Assembly: GCA_918797485.1 (NCBI GenBank)
Contig: CAKKNE010000003.1
Span: 2,294,001-2,358,000 of the forward strand
Source: Pelagomonas calceolata
Taxonomy: Eukaryota > Sar > Pelagophyceae > Pelagomonadales > Pelagomonadaceae
Length of the DNA: 64,000 bases
Reading direction: 5' to 3'
Within the stretch, counting starts at the first letter, position 1, and each line of letters opens with the position of its first letter. The position numbers and the translations under genes were made by a program. A model generated the notes under the pieces. The model worked only from the letters and a program-made list of their open reading frames with translations, searched no databases and was not told the DNA's origin. Below, one piece after another: positions 50,859 to 59,499 of this stretch.

Positions 50859-50867
50859 AGCGCGCAG

Positions 50868-50921
50868 GGCTGCCCTCACTCACTGATGCTTTGCGCGTAC
50901 AGGCTGCCCTCACTGATGCTT
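50868..50921. repeat. direct repeat upstream of the methyltransferase
   Basis: GGCTGCCCTCACTCACTGAT then GCTT (50868-50891) is repeated without one CACT as GGCTGCCCTCACTGATGCTT (50902-50921). Each unit starts with the GGCTGCC motif seen upstream of many genes here. Confidence 0.7.
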
Positions 50922-51166
50922 CTGGGCTGTGGCAGGGTTGCGGTTGGGCTGCCTGCCTTCACTCGAAGTCCCTGATGGACGAGATGGGCAGCCGTACGCC
51001 CGCGGCTTGGGTTCCGGTGCATGCTAGTGTGATAGCACGCTAGTTAACTCACCACTTCAGTCCACTTCGGCTTTTGGCCGCATTGATGACGCTGTCGGTG
51101 TGCTGACCAGCGAGAGCTGTTCTAAGGCATATTCTGAGGCACCGAACAAAAAAAAGCACAGCGAAA
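50922..51166. other. rest of divergent region, methyltransferase / thioredoxin-like
   Basis: This holds GGGCTGCC at about 50945 and palindromic element copy 8. No coding frame was seen. Confidence 0.35.
51023..51043. promoter_or_regulatory. palindromic element copy 8 (variant)
   Basis: GCTAGTGTGATAGCACGCTAG. Its reverse complement, CTAGCGTGCTATCACACTAG, resembles copy 5 (GCTAGCGTGC...CACTAGC). It lies between divergent genes starting at 50858 and 51167. Confidence 0.45.
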
Positions 51167-52096
51167 ATGCCCGCAGTGCCGCCAAAAAAGGCATCTGTCA
51201 TCCTCAGGCTCTTGGACGCCACCGACAAAGAGCTCCACGCGATAAAGCTCGAAGTCGCCCCGTCGAAACTCGCGACGCCGCTACAAACCTACGTCGAACG
51301 CTTCGCGCGCCACTACAACCGGCGGTGCGCGCCGGAGGACCGCGTCGACGCGGCGGCGCTCGCGGCCGCGGACGCGGAGGGCGAGCTAGACGCCGCCGTG
51401 CCGGTCGGGAACTTGGTGGACGCGCAGAAGACGCTGCGCGTCGTCCTACGGAAAGCCGTCGTGGAAGAAGCCGCGCCGGCAGAGGACGCGACGGCCGGCG
51501 ACGAGGCAATAGCCTCGCTCAACTTCGAGCCGAGCGCGACGTTTACTGGATCAAGACCAGGGAAGGCCTTCAAGCGGGGCTACCTGGGCCAGGGCTACTA
51601 CACAGACGTAACACAAAGTGACGACGCCTTCGAGGCGAGCGCCACATACACTGGCCCAAGGCCCGGCCGCGTCTTCACGACACGTAGATCAGGTACCGGA
51701 TACTACCTGGATACGCCTCCGCTAGATCATGGCGGCGCGTTAGTTGTGAGGCAGTTCGAACCGCCGCCACCAAATGGGCGCGTGTACTCCAAAAACGAAT
51801 TCGACGTGCTGCGCGAGACGGCGCCGCCAGAAACAACGCTGTGCCTGTTCTTCGAAGATGGGGAAGAAACAGAAAAACTGAGGGACGCCTTCGGGGCCAT
51901 GGCGTTGCGGTTCTGGCCCCGGGCGATCTTGCTGAGGGCGGGCCTGCGCACGGATCTGGCGAAGGCCTGTGATGTTTCTGCAACGGCCTTCGTCTTCTTT
52001 CGGGGAGGCAAGGCCGTCGACAAGTGCAGCGACGAGATGGCTTTGCAGGTCAAGCTCGCGAAGGCCTCAAGCTTGTGCGGCGGAGGACGAGATTGA
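51167..52096 (+). CDS. ubiquitin-like / repeat / thioredoxin-like protein (C-terminus uncertain)
   Basis: 309 residues as one open frame from ATG at 51167. Residues 10-100 look like a ubiquitin-like fold (SVILRLLDATDKELHAIKLE; KTLRVVLRKA). Two related 25-residue units follow (SATFTGSRPGKAFKRGYLGQ plus GYYTD, and SATYTGPRPGRVFTTRRSGT plus GYYLD). Residues about 220-300 resemble a thioredoxin fold without the CxxC pair (LCLFFEDGEETEKLRDAF; FVFFRGGKAVDKC). At the end, coding-like text moves to two other frames (AAEDEIDALPRLQELFDRRE at about 52074, then DSYDEAEEPYEDAFSQDM at about 52162). The true C-terminus may therefore be longer, through tiny introns or an indel. Confidence 0.55.
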   Translation: MPAVPPKKASVILRLLDATDKELHAIKLEVAPSKLATPLQTYVERFARHYNRRCAPEDRVDAAALAAADAEGELDAAVPVGNLVDAQKTLRVVLRKAVVEEAAPAEDATAGDEAIASLNFEPSATFTGSRPGKAFKRGYLGQGYYTDVTQSDDAFEASATYTGPRPGRVFTTRRSGTGYYLDTPPLDHGGALVVRQFEPPPPNGRVYSKNEFDVLRETAPPETTLCLFFEDGEETEKLRDAFGAMALRFWPRAILLRAGLRTDLAKACDVSATAFVFFRGGKAVDKCSDEMALQVKLAKASSLCGGGRD

Positions 52097-52298
52097 CGCC
52101 CTACCGCGCTTACAGGAATTGTTCGACCGACGGGAATTCGGCATTGGTCCTTGTCCTCGATAGCTACGACGAGGCCGAGGAGCCGTACGAGGACGCGTTC
52201 TCGCAGGACATGGCCGCTGATTTGTATGGCGCGACGCAGGTCAGTAATTTGTGTGAAGTATACTTCTCAACTTACTCTGTCCTAGCGCGACGGATGGG

Positions 52299-54071
52299 TC
52301 ACGAGACGCAGTCCGCCCCGCCGACGCAGTCCGCCCCGCCCCCCTTCGCCGAACCGCACCGTGCACAGAACGCGCCCCACTTCGACTTGTAAGTCGGCTG
52401 GTCGTGCTCGACGCACTCCCCCAGGTCCGCGTCCCAAATGTACCTCGGGTGCGCGCCCTTGCCGTCCGGCGCGTGCCAGAAGCGGCAGGGTGCCTTCTTG
52501 TTGTTTTTGGTGATGCATCGCTCCCCGGCCAGCTCCCTCGGACATCGCTTGTCGTAGTCCAGGCCCCCTCCGTACTTCGCCTTCGTCGAGTTTTCGATCC
52601 GCTGTTTCTCCGCGGCCTTCTTCTCTTTTTTAACACGAACACCGGCGCGGCCGCGCTCAGAACCGTGTTCGCTAGGAAGCGCGTCCTCCACCGTCGCCGG
52701 CGACGGGTCCATGTAATCCGTGTGGTAGGTGGCACCCTCGTTCTCGACGATGCGCTTCTCCGTCGGGGCCGCCGTCGTGGTCTGATGCCGCGACGCGCGC
52801 TCCGCACCTTCATACCGAGCGACAAAGCTCGGCCGCGTCGCTTCCAGGGGGCACGGCGTCGCCGGCGCGAAGCATGCGAGGAGCGGGGCGTCAACGCCAA
52901 ACGCCGACGTCGCACACGTGTCCGACGCGGCCCAGGACAGCGGGGGCGGGCGCTGCTTGTTCCACGAACCCTCGTCTATCACTAACCCGCCGCCGCCGCC
53001 GCGAATCTCGCGCAGCAACTTCTTCGCGACGTCCGTCTTCTCGAACTCGGCCTGCGCCTTGATATCCTCGTCCTCCGCGGCGGCGAGGGCCGCTATGGCG
53101 CGGTCGCGCGTGTACATCCAGTGCGGGGGCGTCGTGCCCTCCGACTCGCACCGCGACACTAATGCCAGCCCCTCCTCGTAGCCGCCGCACCTCGTACAGT
53201 GTCCGCTGGTCGGGTGGCGCGTCGTCCACGCCGCGCCGCACTCGCACTTGAACTTCCCGTTCTCCACCACTATATTCCCGTCGGCGTCGCGCACGACGCA
53301 GTCGTACAGCGCGTACCCACCACCAAAAAGGACGTGGATGTCCGCGGGGCACTCGTCGCGTAGGCGGCACGCCTCGCGCCGCTGATGATCCGGGCACACG
53401 ACGAAGGGCGTGTAGCCGGTGCCTCGTCGGACGAACGGCACGCAGGCGCCGGGCGCCGCGTCGAGGTCGTCTTCGTCGTCGTCGAAGCGCGCCGAGAAGC
53501 GCGCCGGCGCCGGCGCCGGCGCCGCTTCAGCGCCGTGGCGGTTGACCGGCAGCAGCGCGCGCGCGGAGGCGCCGTCGCCACCGTGGAGGCGCGCCACGAC
53601 GGCGGCGAGCTCGGGCGCCGCGGTGGGCGCGAGCCGCGGCGCGAGCGGGTCCGCGGGCGCCGCGGCGACCGCGTCGTAGCGCGGCCGCTTGACGTCGACG
53701 ATGGCCGAGCGGTCGCGCATCCAGCCCTTGATCGTGTCGGTGTCGAGCGCCGCGGCCGCGTCGGCGAGGTCGACCGCGCGGCGCGGCCGGCGGCGCTTCG
53801 GGCGCGGCGCCGCGTCGGGTGGCGCCGCGGCCGGCGGCGCCGCGTCGACGGCTGTCGGCCGCGGCACCGGCGCGGCGTCGGCGGGCGCCGCCGGCGCCGT
53901 CATCGCGCCGCGCTCATCGCGCCGCTTCGCGAGGAGCGGCTTGGCGGGCGGCGCCGGATCGGCGCCGTCGACGCCGTCGTTCTTGTCCGTCGACGTGCGC
54001 GCGCGCTTCGCGACGGGCGCGGCGTCCTCGTCTCCAGAGCTGTCGCCGCGCAGGTCAATTACCTCGGCCAT
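52299..54071 (-). CDS. zinc-binding, probably nuclear protein
   Basis: 590 residues, ATG at 54071. The N-terminal 200 residues are Ala/Pro-rich and basic, with a nuclear-localisation-like run (KRRRPRRAVD). Cys/His clusters follow: CPDHQRREACRLRDECP, CECGAAWTTRHPTSGHC with CTRC, and a CCCH-like finger in CPRELAGERCITKNNKKAPC with RFWH. The C-terminus has CARCG and a duplicated hexapeptide (GGADCV twice). CCCH-type fingers bind RNA, so a role in RNA handling is a guess. Codons are strongly GC-rich at third positions. Family not recognised. Confidence 0.6.
   Translation of the reverse strand: MAEVIDLRGDSSGDEDAAPVAKRARTSTDKNDGVDGADPAPPAKPLLAKRRDERGAMTAPAAPADAAPVPRPTAVDAAPPAAAPPDAAPRPKRRRPRRAVDLADAAAALDTDTIKGWMRDRSAIVDVKRPRYDAVAAAPADPLAPRLAPTAAPELAAVVARLHGGDGASARALLPVNRHGAEAAPAPAPARFSARFDDDEDDLDAAPGACVPFVRRGTGYTPFVVCPDHQRREACRLRDECPADIHVLFGGGYALYDCVVRDADGNIVVENGKFKCECGAAWTTRHPTSGHCTRCGGYEEGLALVSRCESEGTTPPHWMYTRDRAIAALAAAEDEDIKAQAEFEKTDVAKKLLREIRGGGGGLVIDEGSWNKQRPPPLSWAASDTCATSAFGVDAPLLACFAPATPCPLEATRPSFVARYEGAERASRHQTTTAAPTEKRIVENEGATYHTDYMDPSPATVEDALPSEHGSERGRAGVRVKKEKKAAEKQRIENSTKAKYGGGLDYDKRCPRELAGERCITKNNKKAPCRFWHAPDGKGAHPRYIWDADLGECVEHDQPTYKSKWGAFCARCGSAKGGGADCVGGADCVS
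52305..52340. repeat. 18-bp tandem duplication at the C-terminus of the zinc-binding gene
   Basis: Two identical units, GACGCAGTCCGCCCCGCC, at 52305-52322 and 52323-52340. They encode the repeated hexapeptide GGADCV just before the stop, so they are recent and in frame. Confidence 0.85.
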
Positions 54072-54459
54072 ACGGCTGCGTTCGACAGCGCGCGCGCTCT
54101 GGCTTGAAGATATAAGATCAGGTACGCTGCGCTGAGGGCCTTTGCCTCAGTTCCTTCGCGTGCGCGTCCGCAATCTCACTCGCGCCGCACTGCTCCAGGA
54201 CAAACTGATTCGTAGTTTGATTACCGCCCACGAACGCGTCGAATCACCGCTGCAGACGTCTGCTGCAGCCTCCCTTCGACGGTGAACGCAGTCTTGCGGG
54301 CCATCTTGTTTGTCGTTGGCAACAAGGCCAAAATTGAGTGCAAAAAGCCTGTCGCGCAATTGCGCCGCAGCGCCGCTGCACCAGCCCTAGCCACAGCGCG
54401 TAGCTGTGCACACTCACTGCCAGCACTCAAAAGCCAAAAAAGCTAGACCGCTTACAACG
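54072..54459. other. divergent promoter region
   Basis: 388 bp between starts at 54071 and 54460. A half-palindrome GCTAGACCGCTTAC lies just before the right-hand ATG (about 54441). Nothing else was recognised. Confidence 0.35.
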
Positions 54460-55620
54460 ATGTCGCGCCATGTGCTCGCTTTGGTCCAGGACGAGCAAAC
54501 GCAGCTGCGCCCGTGCGACGACAGCAGATACAAGATGGGCGCCAGCGTCGCGCAAGTGCTCAAGCGGACGAAGCTGTCCGCCGCCGTCGTCGGCGCGGCC
54601 TGCGCGAAGTACCTCCTGTTGATCGCGACGAACGCCTACCTCGTCGCGTTGCGCGCGCGCGGCACGCTGGCGGGCGGCGCCGGGGCGCGGACCTTATCTA
54701 TTCTGGCCGCCGCCGGCCAGGGCCACTCGGACCGCGTCTACCGCACGGACGCGCCGTACTTCGCCGAGGCCAGCGAGGTCTGCGCTGCGAGAGCGGAGCT
54801 CGAACGCGTGTCGGGCGGCCGCGTGCTCGAGGCGTGCACCCTCTACTTGTACGCCGACGACTGCTGCGACGAGGCGGAGCGCCAGCGCATCCTCGGCGCG
54901 TTCCAGCTGCTGGCGCGCTGCGCCTTCGCCCTCCTCAACCGCCTCGAGCGGCAGCTGCAGGTGCCGCTGAGCCGCCTCGACGTCGAGCGCCTCCTCGCGA
55001 TCATGAAGCGCGAGATCATCGTCTCGCGCCGCGACATCATGCCGAAGGCGTTCGAGGCGGGCGGCCCGAAGAAGCCGCTCCTCGTCGTCTGCATGGCGAC
55101 GGCGGTCGACGCGCTCACGGGCCAGGGCCAGGCGTCGCTGCCCGTCCTCCTCGCGTGGATCGCGATGACGACGCCGGAGGAGATCTGCAGCACCTCCCCA
55201 CGGCGGTTCCTCGACTCGGACTTCCACAAGGCGCTCCTCGCCTGCCTCGCCTTCCACTTCGGCTTCGCGCTGCCCACGGACCGGCGCGCGCTCGACATCG
55301 CACGCGCGCAGTACGGCGTCTCCAAGAAGCTGCACGCCGCGACGGAGCGCTACTGGGGCTTCGACGACGACGACGGCTGCTTCGAGGTCTACTACAGCAT
55401 GCTGAAGACGTCCATCCCGAACGTCCCCGAGCCCATCGCCACGCAGCTCCTCTCCGACGCGCACACGAAGGGCCCGCACCGGCTCCTCGACCTCGACTCA
55501 CCCGCGACCGTCAAGCTCATCGGCGAAGCCTACAACCAGGGGTCCCCGTGCGACGCCGTCGAGGTGGCCCACTTCCTGCAGGACCGGACCTCGTACCAGA
55601 CCCCCAAGGTCAAAGTCTAA
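54460..55620 (+). CDS. hypothetical protein with strong codon bias
   Basis: 386 residues, ATG at 54460, one exon. I do not recognise it. It appears largely helical, with hydrophobic stretches (AAVVGAACAKYLLLIATNAY; LPVLLAWIAMTTPEEI; ALLACLAFHFGFAL) that are too short or polar for certain membrane spans, and a CC pair (YADDCCDEAE). Third codon positions are nearly all G/C, close to alpha-tubulin, so it is probably highly expressed. That bias also makes long empty frames on both strands. There is no sign of targeting. Confidence 0.6.
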   Translation: MSRHVLALVQDEQTQLRPCDDSRYKMGASVAQVLKRTKLSAAVVGAACAKYLLLIATNAYLVALRARGTLAGGAGARTLSILAAAGQGHSDRVYRTDAPYFAEASEVCAARAELERVSGGRVLEACTLYLYADDCCDEAERQRILGAFQLLARCAFALLNRLERQLQVPLSRLDVERLLAIMKREIIVSRRDIMPKAFEAGGPKKPLLVVCMATAVDALTGQGQASLPVLLAWIAMTTPEEICSTSPRRFLDSDFHKALLACLAFHFGFALPTDRRALDIARAQYGVSKKLHAATERYWGFDDDDGCFEVYYSMLKTSIPNVPEPIATQLLSDAHTKGPHRLLDLDSPATVKLIGEAYNQGSPCDAVEVAHFLQDRTSYQTPKVKV

Positions 55621-55951
55621 GTGACTTGTATGAATTAGCCTACCAGAAGTACATCCGCACTGGATCTCCGCGTCGCCCCAAGCCAGTCCATCGAGGCGAC
55701 GGCGGGAGGGCCACGTCAAGCGGCACCGCCGCGTCGTCGTCTTTTTGTCCGCGAGGGCACCTCTATACCGGGTGCGCGAACTGCGCCACGACGGCAATGA
55801 GCGCGAACAGCGCGATCCCGGGCGCGAGCACCGTCAGACCGAGCTCCGCGTCGACGCGTGTTGTTAAAAGGAGGGAGGCGTGGGGCGCGGGCCTGCTCGC
55901 GCGCGACTGAGTTTTGTAGTCACGATAACTTGTGTTAGTCCACCCGGTAAC
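55621..55951. other. intergenic region between convergent genes
   Basis: 331 bp, the largest gap between convergent stops in the window. A frame is open but without protein-like text. Probably 3' UTRs. Confidence 0.35.
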
Positions 55952-57052
55952 CTACTTCTTCGCCTTCTTGGCGGCGGGCGGCAGGAGCGCCTCCTCCAGA
56001 CAAGAGGCATGGGCCTCCGCCAAACGCTTCTCGCCCTTCGCGAGGCGCTTCCTCCTTATATCTTTCTGCTCGTCCTTGTCGTAGACCGTGAGCTTGCCCC
56101 GGACGTCGTAGGTCTCGAAGACGCGGTTCCCGCCCAGCACGACGTCGCGCTTGTCCCAGATGAGGCGCACCTCCGAGTCGCCGCGGGGACTTCCAAGAAA
56201 CACTCCGGGCCACTTCGACCGCAGGCGCTTGATGTTCTTCTTCTCCTCCGTGGCGTTCCTAATCGACACGGCCCCGCCTTCGTTGACATAGTGCTCCGCT
56301 AATAATGTAAGACGGTTGCACCGCGCGACGCGCCCATACAGATGAATGTGCTGGCACGTGAAGTCATAATCCTCCTTCAGCGTCAATTCTTCGTCGAATC
56401 TACAGGTCGCCGACGGCTGCGACACGAAGAAGTCGCCCACCACAAAATGTTCGGCCGCGACGGGCGCCATCGCGCAGCCTTGCCCCGCGTTGCCGCACGG
56501 GTACGTGCCTCCCAACTTACTGGAAGTTTGTTTGGACTGGTAGTCGATGTACTGCGCCGCCGCGCCGGGACTCACGGGCTCGATCTGGGCGCTCTTGGCC
56601 CTGACATTGGCTGCTGATAGCGAGCTTGGCTTGGTCCAATTTTTATCTTCTTTACTGGAGACGAAGCTAATGGTCTTGAGATCATCAGATAACTGCACGC
56701 AGGGCTTGTTCAGCTTCTTGGCGAGCTCCAAGCCTTTATTGCGAGAGGCGCAGAGGCCGCCGCCCTCGATGACCTTCGTAGCACCACCTTCTTCATAGGC
56801 CTTCTTGTCGCCCGCAGCCACGATCCACGTCGGGGAGCAGCCTTTGAGGGTGCTCTCCATCTTGACGACGTTGCCCGGTCTTCTAGCGCTGATAATGCAG
56901 AAGAAAAAGTCGGACAGCGGTCGAGCTTCGCCCTTCGTCGCTTTTTTGAGGAGGGCGTCTCCAGCTTTGGTTTCTTCGGCGAACTCTTCCTGGCCGTCCT
57001 TGATGCGTTGTGCAGGTGAACGCGTGTCCTCCTCGCTGTCGCTGGCGGACAT
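55952..57052 (-). CDS. GT-A-fold glycosyltransferase-like protein
   Basis: 366 residues, ATG at 57052, single exon. The N-terminus is acidic and charged; from residue 48 the text has the order of a GT-A fold: FFFCIISARRPGNVVKME (first strand), SPTWIVAAGDKKAYEEGG, LCASRNKGLELAKKLNKPC, then the DxD-like QLSDDLKTI, and later LTLKEDYDFTCQHIHLYGRV (an 'ED.D' catalytic region) with HYVNEGG. This order resembles the TET-associated/GREB1 type of glycosyltransferase that acts on modified DNA bases, but I cannot confirm it. A basic C-terminus (KKAKK) could be a nuclear signal. No signal peptide, so it is cytosolic or nuclear, unusual for a glycosyltransferase. Confidence 0.5.
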   Translation of the reverse strand: MSASDSEEDTRSPAQRIKDGQEEFAEETKAGDALLKKATKGEARPLSDFFFCIISARRPGNVVKMESTLKGCSPTWIVAAGDKKAYEEGGATKVIEGGGLCASRNKGLELAKKLNKPCVQLSDDLKTISFVSSKEDKNWTKPSSLSAANVRAKSAQIEPVSPGAAAQYIDYQSKQTSSKLGGTYPCGNAGQGCAMAPVAAEHFVVGDFFVSQPSATCRFDEELTLKEDYDFTCQHIHLYGRVARCNRLTLLAEHYVNEGGAVSIRNATEEKKNIKRLRSKWPGVFLGSPRGDSEVRLIWDKRDVVLGGNRVFETYDVRGKLTVYDKDEQKDIRRKRLAKGEKRLAEAHASCLEEALLPPAAKKAKK

Positions 57053-57553
57053 GGTTGTTTCGTGTGGGTGCGGCGGTTTCGGCTGCAGTGGCGTTTCTTC
57101 GCTTTCTTCGCGGCGCAGTGAGCTCGCGCTGTGGGCACAGCGCTGGGCTACTGGCGTAGTCTGTGCGTGCTTTGGGGCGTCGCTTGTGAGGCGCCGCGCT
57201 CGAGAGGGCGCGAGTTTTTGAGCCGCCTAGTGCGTGTTGCGGTAGCTTTCCGAGCACTGCTGGTAGCCCTTGCGGGCCGAAACGCACGCGCCGCCAAACC
57301 TAGGCAGAACTTTGCAGGCCTGAGCTGCCGGATGACCGTGTTGTTTGGTGCCCAGGCCGTGCGTGCCGTCGGCGTCGTGCGACCATAAACGATGGCCCGA
57401 CACACAGCAAGACGTGATTCAATGACGTATCGAGCGACCTGAGCGGTTGCCGCAGTCGTGAGCATTCCTGGGAGGCTGGGCCCCAACAGTGCCAACACAC
57501 TACTGCTCATCCAGCGCGTCGCGAGCGCGGACGCGACTCGGTAATCAAAAGCG
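57053..57553. other. divergent promoter region
   Basis: 501 bp between starts at 57052 and 57554. There is no full palindromic element; a weak CCTAGTGCGTG lies near 57227 and GGAGGCTGGG near 57472. No coding text was seen. Confidence 0.35.
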
Positions 57554-59494
57554 ATGCTCGAGCTCTACTTGACATACCTCATCCTCCTGGGCGCGGCCCG
57601 GTTACTCTTCCAGCTCTCGCAGCTCGCCACGGCAATAATCGTCGGCGGCGCTTTAATGGCCTATGTTCATAGGAAGGACCTGGCCTCTGCTTGGCTCAAG
57701 AGTTTCTTTGGGTTAGATGTCCAGATCAAGGGTGAATTAACGTTAGAAGTCGAGTGGCGCGCGGGTGCGAATAACACGCGCCTCGAGCAGCCTTCTACCT
57801 TGACAAAGTTACGATCTATACTAACAACGCTAAGAGCGAGGTATCGTGACGGCGAGAACCCCATCAGCAAGATCACGTGTCGGATTCGAGATGTCCGAGT
57901 GTATGCGCCGCCGCCCTCTCGCCCGAAGACAGAAAAATGTCTACAGGTGGACACGTTAGTATTGCGGTTCCGATGTCCTTCCCGCACCACGATTCCGGAC
58001 GACGGCGATCCTAGAGGAGAGGCTCGAGTCGTCCTGTCTGTGGCGGCGCACAACGTGCACCTTCAAGTCGCGGCCTACGATTTGCAGTTCTCGGACACGT
58101 CGCTGACACGAGTGTTGAGACGTGTCAAGGACACCTTCGTCGCGCGGGGCGGGAAACGCCTTAAAAAGATAAGGAGGAAGGACCCCGTGCACGCGTGCAT
58201 CGTGACGGACAGGTACGGGGAATTTCACGTCCAGCCCTTCACGTCGTCCGACGTAGCTGTCTTTGAATTTGCTGTTGCAAGCCCGGCCTACGCCTGCGTG
58301 CTCTTTGAGCGTACTCCAACGGGATGGCGTAGAACATCAGCCTATGGCCTAGAATATGCGACGAAAGTTATCGAAGCAAGAGCGCTAGGCGACGACTTGG
58401 GCGGCGGGTTGCTCGACGAGTACTCGTCGGATCAGAACGATGTCTCAGTACCAAGGACCAAGCGCTATCTGCGGACGGAGTCCGTCACGATCGCGCGAAT
58501 AAAAGTGACCGCGGCCTACTGCGAGGAGGACGCCGCGACGGGTCTCGTGAAGCGACGACGACCGCTGGGCACGGGCGCCATCGTGCGCCACGTCAGTGCG
58601 GAAGGTTTGGGGACGCGGCTCGGGTTTTTCGCGTGGTTGAATCGGTTAGCTCTCAAATCCTTGGCCTCCACGGGCCTCGACGCGCTGAACAAGGGTGTCC
58701 ATCGGGTCGCTGCTTTGTTACAAGAGGAACCAACCGATGAGGGGGAGTCGAAGCTCTCGTCGGCCAAAGTTGCGTTACGAGGGGCTGCCGATGGGGGCGG
58801 AGCTGTGTTGAGGGGCATTACGCGCGGCGCCAAGGGGGCCGTGACATCTATCGTAAGAGCGGTGCGCGACGGCGACACGATCGAGGTTTTGTCCTACTTC
58901 TGTCGCGTCGCGGATGAATCGATCGGAGGTGTGCTGAAGGGTGCCACCACTTCGTTAGATGGCGTCCACGACGGCCTGGGCGCGGTGCTGGACACGGCGG
59001 CCGCGACGATGACGCGTGTGCCCGTGGCCGGCGACGTCGCCGGCGGTGGCGTGAACGCGGCGAGGCACGTTTTGTCAGCGGCGTTCGGCGCCGTGCGCGG
59101 CGTCGTGTCTGGGGCGTTCCTGGGCTGCCGCGCGTATGTGAGAGGGGTCATCGTGGACCGGGATCCGTTGCGGGCCATGGGCGCGTCCTCGGCACTCTTT
59201 GCTTCTGGATTGGCCGATGGCGCGCGGGATCTGGGCGGCGGGCTCGCGCGGGCGTCGGAGGACGCGCGGCACGGCGTCGGTAGAGCTGGTAGGCGAGCCG
59301 GCGCGGCCTTCGATTGTTTGAGGAGCGCCGGGCCGCCAGACGCGAGTGCGGCGCCGGTGAATGGTCTGAATGGTCCGGACGACGGCGAGGCGGACTTCTC
59401 GTCGTCGGACTCCGACGACACGCCGCGCGTGGACCCGGACGCGTTCCGTCGACGGTTAGCTCGGCACGCGCGGCGCGCCGACGGCCCGAACTAG
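57554..59494 (+). CDS. membrane-anchored protein of unknown function
   Basis: 646 residues, ATG at 57554, one exon. The N-terminus has one or two membrane segments (LYLTYLILLGAARLLFQL, ATAIIVGGALMAYV). A beta-rich region follows to about 340 (VQIKGELTLEVEW; CRIRDVRVYAPPP; CLQVDTLVLRFRC; RVVLSVAAHNVHLQVAAYDL), reminiscent of the repeating strands in chorein/bridge-type lipid-transfer proteins, but far shorter. After that comes a Gly/Ala-rich helical stretch (GAADGGGAVLRGITRGAKGA) and an acidic tail (DFSSSDSDDTP). Function not assigned. Converges with the LRR gene, 5 bp apart. Confidence 0.55.
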   Translation: MLELYLTYLILLGAARLLFQLSQLATAIIVGGALMAYVHRKDLASAWLKSFFGLDVQIKGELTLEVEWRAGANNTRLEQPSTLTKLRSILTTLRARYRDGENPISKITCRIRDVRVYAPPPSRPKTEKCLQVDTLVLRFRCPSRTTIPDDGDPRGEARVVLSVAAHNVHLQVAAYDLQFSDTSLTRVLRRVKDTFVARGGKRLKKIRRKDPVHACIVTDRYGEFHVQPFTSSDVAVFEFAVASPAYACVLFERTPTGWRRTSAYGLEYATKVIEARALGDDLGGGLLDEYSSDQNDVSVPRTKRYLRTESVTIARIKVTAAYCEEDAATGLVKRRRPLGTGAIVRHVSAEGLGTRLGFFAWLNRLALKSLASTGLDALNKGVHRVAALLQEEPTDEGESKLSSAKVALRGAADGGGAVLRGITRGAKGAVTSIVRAVRDGDTIEVLSYFCRVADESIGGVLKGATTSLDGVHDGLGAVLDTAAATMTRVPVAGDVAGGGVNAARHVLSAAFGAVRGVVSGAFLGCRAYVRGVIVDRDPLRAMGASSALFASGLADGARDLGGGLARASEDARHGVGRAGRRAGAAFDCLRSAGPPDASAAPVNGLNGPDDGEADFSSSDSDDTPRVDPDAFRRRLARHARRADGPN

Positions 59495-59499
59495 TTTTG

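Noticed and set aside
52299-52392. Extension of the thioredoxin-like gene to a stop at 52392
   Set aside because: It would overlap the C-terminal coding region of the opposite zinc-binding gene, and the last part is low-complexity; only the first piece (to about 52230) looks coding.
54513-55910. 465-codon overlapping frame on the plus strand at 54.5-55.9 kb
   Set aside because: Arg/Ala/Pro-rich low-complexity product caused by GC bias in the real gene at 54460-55620.
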